Assembly: GCA_023388435.1 (NCBI GenBank)
Contig: JAEWGG010000013.1
Coordinates: 84,425 to 148,424, forward strand
DNA length: 64,000 bases
From: Bacillota bacterium
GTDB lineage: Bacteria > Bacillota > Clostridia > Saccharofermentanales > Fastidiosipilaceae
Direction: 5' to 3'
Part shown: one piece after another, positions 61,901 to 64,000 of the stretch
Layout of the letters: the number at the start of each line of letters is the position of its first letter
Position numbering within the stretch: position 1 is the first letter of the stretch
Program-made: the position numbers and the translations under genes
Notes under the pieces: generated by a model
The model's database searches: none
What the model was told of the DNA's origin: nothing
What the model saw: the letters and a program-made list of their open reading frames with translations, nothing else

Positions 61901-61944
61901 GCCAGGGGACCAAGGACTAAAACCTGAGCCTGTCCTAGCTGTAC

Positions 61945-61989
61945 GTGGGGAGGGAGGAGCGTGGATGCTCTGGTCCTCCCCGCTTTTTT
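61945..61989 (+). terminator. Terminator of the EF-G-like gene
   Basis: GTGGGGAGG...TCCTCCCCGC stem followed by TTTTTT, 45 bases past the stop. Confidence 0.88.
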
Positions 61990-62079
61990 GCCTCCCATTC
62001 GGGGCAGGCTTGCCGCTGGATGGGAAAACTGCTATAAACCTTTCAACTATAGATTACAAAGACGAGGTGAAGCGGAGCG

Positions 62080-63399
62080 ATGAGCAGGACTGCGGTCCGT
62101 ATTGCTGCTGTCGTCCTGGCCGTCAGCCTGCTCCTGGGGGGCGGGACAGAGCGTCTGCTGGCGACTGGAAGCAGTCCAGAAGGTACGGAAGCGGCGCCCC
62201 TGGTGCTGGAACAGGTCTACGGCCAGAGCCAGGAGGAGACGGTATATATCTATGCCTTTGGCCGGCGGGGGCACTTCGGAGAGACGGCGGCCCTGCGGGG
62301 CTATGCGGCGGCACAGCCGACGGCCAGCATCCGTTTTAGTCCCCTGGCATACAGCGATCAGCCTGCGGAGAATGAGGCGGCCCTTTCCGAGCTCCTGGAG
62401 CGCCTCTATACGGAGGGCGGCTTCCAGCGCCTGATTCTGACCAATCCCGGCTTTGGCTCGGCCAGGGCCGTTCAGGACTTTTGCCAGAAACATCCAGGAA
62501 TTCGGGTCTTCGTCTCGGCCCCGGAGGAGGGGGTGGAGGCCTTCCGGGGTCTGGCGGAGCAGTGCCTGGACCTGGACTTCGAGCGTCAGCGTTACACCGT
62601 ACCCTATAACCTGAAATATCTGGGCTGCTGGAGCGTACAGTTCGTGATTCGGGAGCGCCAGTATAAGCTGGGTAGCTACGCCCGGCTGATTACGGGTATG
62701 CGGGAACAGAGCGAGGCCCTGCAGCTGGAGTTCAAGCTGCGTGTGCTGCCGGACTACAGCGAGCAGCGCTTCGGGACCTACGAGAACTACCGGAGCCACC
62801 TGAACGGGGAACTGCGCAAGTATCTGACAGACTGGTACGGTATTTATACGCCGGACCCCGAGTTGACGCGTGACATCCTGGAGATCATTCCGGAGCGCAA
62901 CAATTTTTTCCTGGAGCACCCGACGAATGCCCTGGGCGACTGGCTGTCGGAGGCCCAGTATGGGCGGCGCGCCCTGGCGTACGTGCGGAGCACAGACGGC
63001 CATCTGAGCTGGGTGCAGGAGCGGCGGGAACTCGATCAGGCCCTCAAGCAGCATTACTATCCGGACCGCATCGCGGCCTGGACCAGCCCCTATCCGTATC
63101 TGGCTGCAGAGCTGGCCCTGGCCTGGGCGGGAGAATCGGATGGGGCCCAGTGGCAGAGCAAAATGCAGAACTACATGCGCAGTTTCGAGGTGCAGCTTCA
63201 GATGGATGAGACGGGTGTCTGCCGCCTCGCCCAGTCCTATTATGCCTTTGGCCGCGGGGACCTGGGGGACCTGGACCTGCCCCTGGACACCCTGACCAAG
63301 CTCTCCCAGGGCACGGCCCCGGAGGCTGGGGCCAGCGCGCCGGACCAGGCCGCCGCCGAAGAGACTAAGGCGACTGTAACAGAGGCTTCCGCTACGTGA
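62080..63399 (+). CDS. Exported protein of unknown function (periplasmic-binding-like)
   Basis: 439 residues. Signal-peptide-like N-terminus (AVRIAAVVLAVSLLLGGG) without a lipobox Cys. The mature part has alternating strands and helices (ETVYIYAFGRRGHFGET; FQRLILTNPGFGSARAVQDF; PGIRVFVSAP) resembling a Rossmann-like binding fold, and ends in an Ala/Glu-rich tail. Its family could not be named; it may relate to clostridial binding-like DUF proteins. GAGGTG upstream of the ATG. Confidence 0.7.
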   Translation: MSRTAVRIAAVVLAVSLLLGGGTERLLATGSSPEGTEAAPLVLEQVYGQSQEETVYIYAFGRRGHFGETAALRGYAAAQPTASIRFSPLAYSDQPAENEAALSELLERLYTEGGFQRLILTNPGFGSARAVQDFCQKHPGIRVFVSAPEEGVEAFRGLAEQCLDLDFERQRYTVPYNLKYLGCWSVQFVIRERQYKLGSYARLITGMREQSEALQLEFKLRVLPDYSEQRFGTYENYRSHLNGELRKYLTDWYGIYTPDPELTRDILEIIPERNNFFLEHPTNALGDWLSEAQYGRRALAYVRSTDGHLSWVQERRELDQALKQHYYPDRIAAWTSPYPYLAAELALAWAGESDGAQWQSKMQNYMRSFEVQLQMDETGVCRLAQSYYAFGRGDLGDLDLPLDTLTKLSQGTAPEAGASAPDQAAAEETKATVTEASAT

Positions 63400-63527
63400 A
63401 CGGCAACTGTCATATTCCGTGTCATTTGAGATGAAATTGTTAATGAAATTTTAGTGATTTGCGCTTGAATTCCCCAGCTTGCCCGTCCTAAGATGGGAGG
63501 AGCGAAACAGGGAAAGGGGTAGGGCGT

Positions 63528-64000
63528 ATGGCCTGGATGAGAGCTATGGAGAAGCGCAGGGCCCGGCAGCAGGCCCGTATGGAGCGGGCCAGGGCGCGCC
63601 AGGAGGCGAAGGAGCGGCGTCAGGCTAAGGAGCGGCCGCGGGGGGCCCTGTTCTATGCGGCCGTCAGTCTCAGCCTTGTGCTCCTGCTGGTCCTCGGCTT
63701 CCTCATTCACCGCGAATGGCAGGAGCACTGGAGGCAGGTGCAGATCCGCATCAACGGCCAGACATACAGCCTGCGTGTGGACGAGCCCCTCCAGCAGCTG
63801 CTGCAGCAGGAGGGGAGCTTCGGCCAGCACCCTGGGAACCTCCTCGACATCGAGGGCCAGATTCTGGAAGCGGGGGCAGGTGAGCCGCTCGGCGTCCAGG
63901 TCAACGGCCAGCCCAGCAGTCTGGAGGCCCTGGGTCGGCTCCGCGCCGGGCAGGTTCAGACCGTGGAAATCAGGTCCGGTCAGGACAAGACAGAAGAACA
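63528..64000 (+). CDS. Membrane-anchored protein, start only (runs off the window)
   Basis: Open from ATG 63528 (AAAGGGG upstream) to the end, 157 codons. An Arg/Ala/Glu/Gln-rich cytoplasmic segment of about 45 residues is followed by one membrane helix (AAVSLSLVLLLVLGFLI) and two similar units: VQIRINGQTYSLRVDEPLQQ then GVQVNGQPSSLEALGRLRAG. The pattern resembles the N-terminal modules before some clostridial polysaccharide deacetylase domains, but the catalytic part would lie outside the window. Confidence 0.6.
   Translation, partial: MAWMRAMEKRRARQQARMERARARQEAKERRQAKERPRGALFYAAVSLSLVLLLVLGFLIHREWQEHWRQVQIRINGQTYSLRVDEPLQQLLQQEGSFGQHPGNLLDIEGQILEAGAGEPLGVQVNGQPSSLEALGRLRAGQVQTVEIRSGQDKTEE

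Overview
The window looks like chromosomal DNA of a Bacillota (Clostridia-type) bacterium with unusually high G+C for that group. The reasons are strong AGGAGG-type ribosome binding sites, AddAB instead of RecBCD, lipobox lipoproteins as ABC binding proteins, Ktr/Trk potassium uptake, a 2-hydroxycarboxylate carrier, and an LPQTG sorting motif. This is inference from gene content; no rRNA or tRNA is present to place it. No IS element, prophage, CRISPR array or tRNA gene was seen.

Layout. 1-8.9 kb: a glycosaminoglycan-type locus with a LacI regulator (tail only), an ABC sugar importer (lipoprotein plus two permeases), a Cys-type sulfatase, a heparinase II/III-type lyase and a GH88 unsaturated uronyl hydrolase. 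8.9-12.2 kb: VanZ-like protein, flavin-reductase-like protein, a 56-residue LPQTG microprotein, an iron alcohol dehydrogenase and an unknown gene with a clear promoter and terminator. 12.4-23.7 kb: a heterodimeric ABC exporter with one degenerate ATP site, then addB-addA. 23.8-30.1 kb: a membrane protein paired with a GT2 glycosyltransferase (lipid-linked sugar), and divergently two RCK proteins plus a KtrB/TrkH channel. 30.1-34.8 kb: an A+T-richer island with tiny ORFs, a structured RNA segment, a tandem ABC exporter pair and a possible 5'-truncated secreted-type protein. 34.9-39.5 kb: ClC antiporter with a DtxR-type regulator, HflX, and an AraC regulator. 39.5-45.7 kb: a second glycan locus (ABC importer, small membrane protein, GH112 phosphorylase) for galacto-/lacto-N-biose or a related disaccharide. 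45.7-49.2 kb: a nucleoside-salvage-like trio (eIF2B/MtnA-like isomerase, APC permease, purine nucleoside phosphorylase). 49.3-53.4 kb: potABCD polyamine importer with an odd arginine-rich PotD N-terminus. 53.6-56.5 kb: CitS-type and SLC6-type Na+ symporters, divergent. 56.5-64 kb: a Cys-motif protein of unknown function, lipoprotein, CrcB fluoride channel, PHP protein, EF-G-like GTPase, an exported unknown protein, and the start of a membrane protein running off the end.

The two glycan loci together suggest a host-associated organism that eats sulfated glycosaminoglycans and mucin or milk-type glycans: the binding proteins and permeases import oligosaccharides and the enzymes next to them cleave them. 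The 30.1-34.8 kb island is the best candidate for something undescribed (peptide export or self-protection), but the evidence there is thin and is marked as such.
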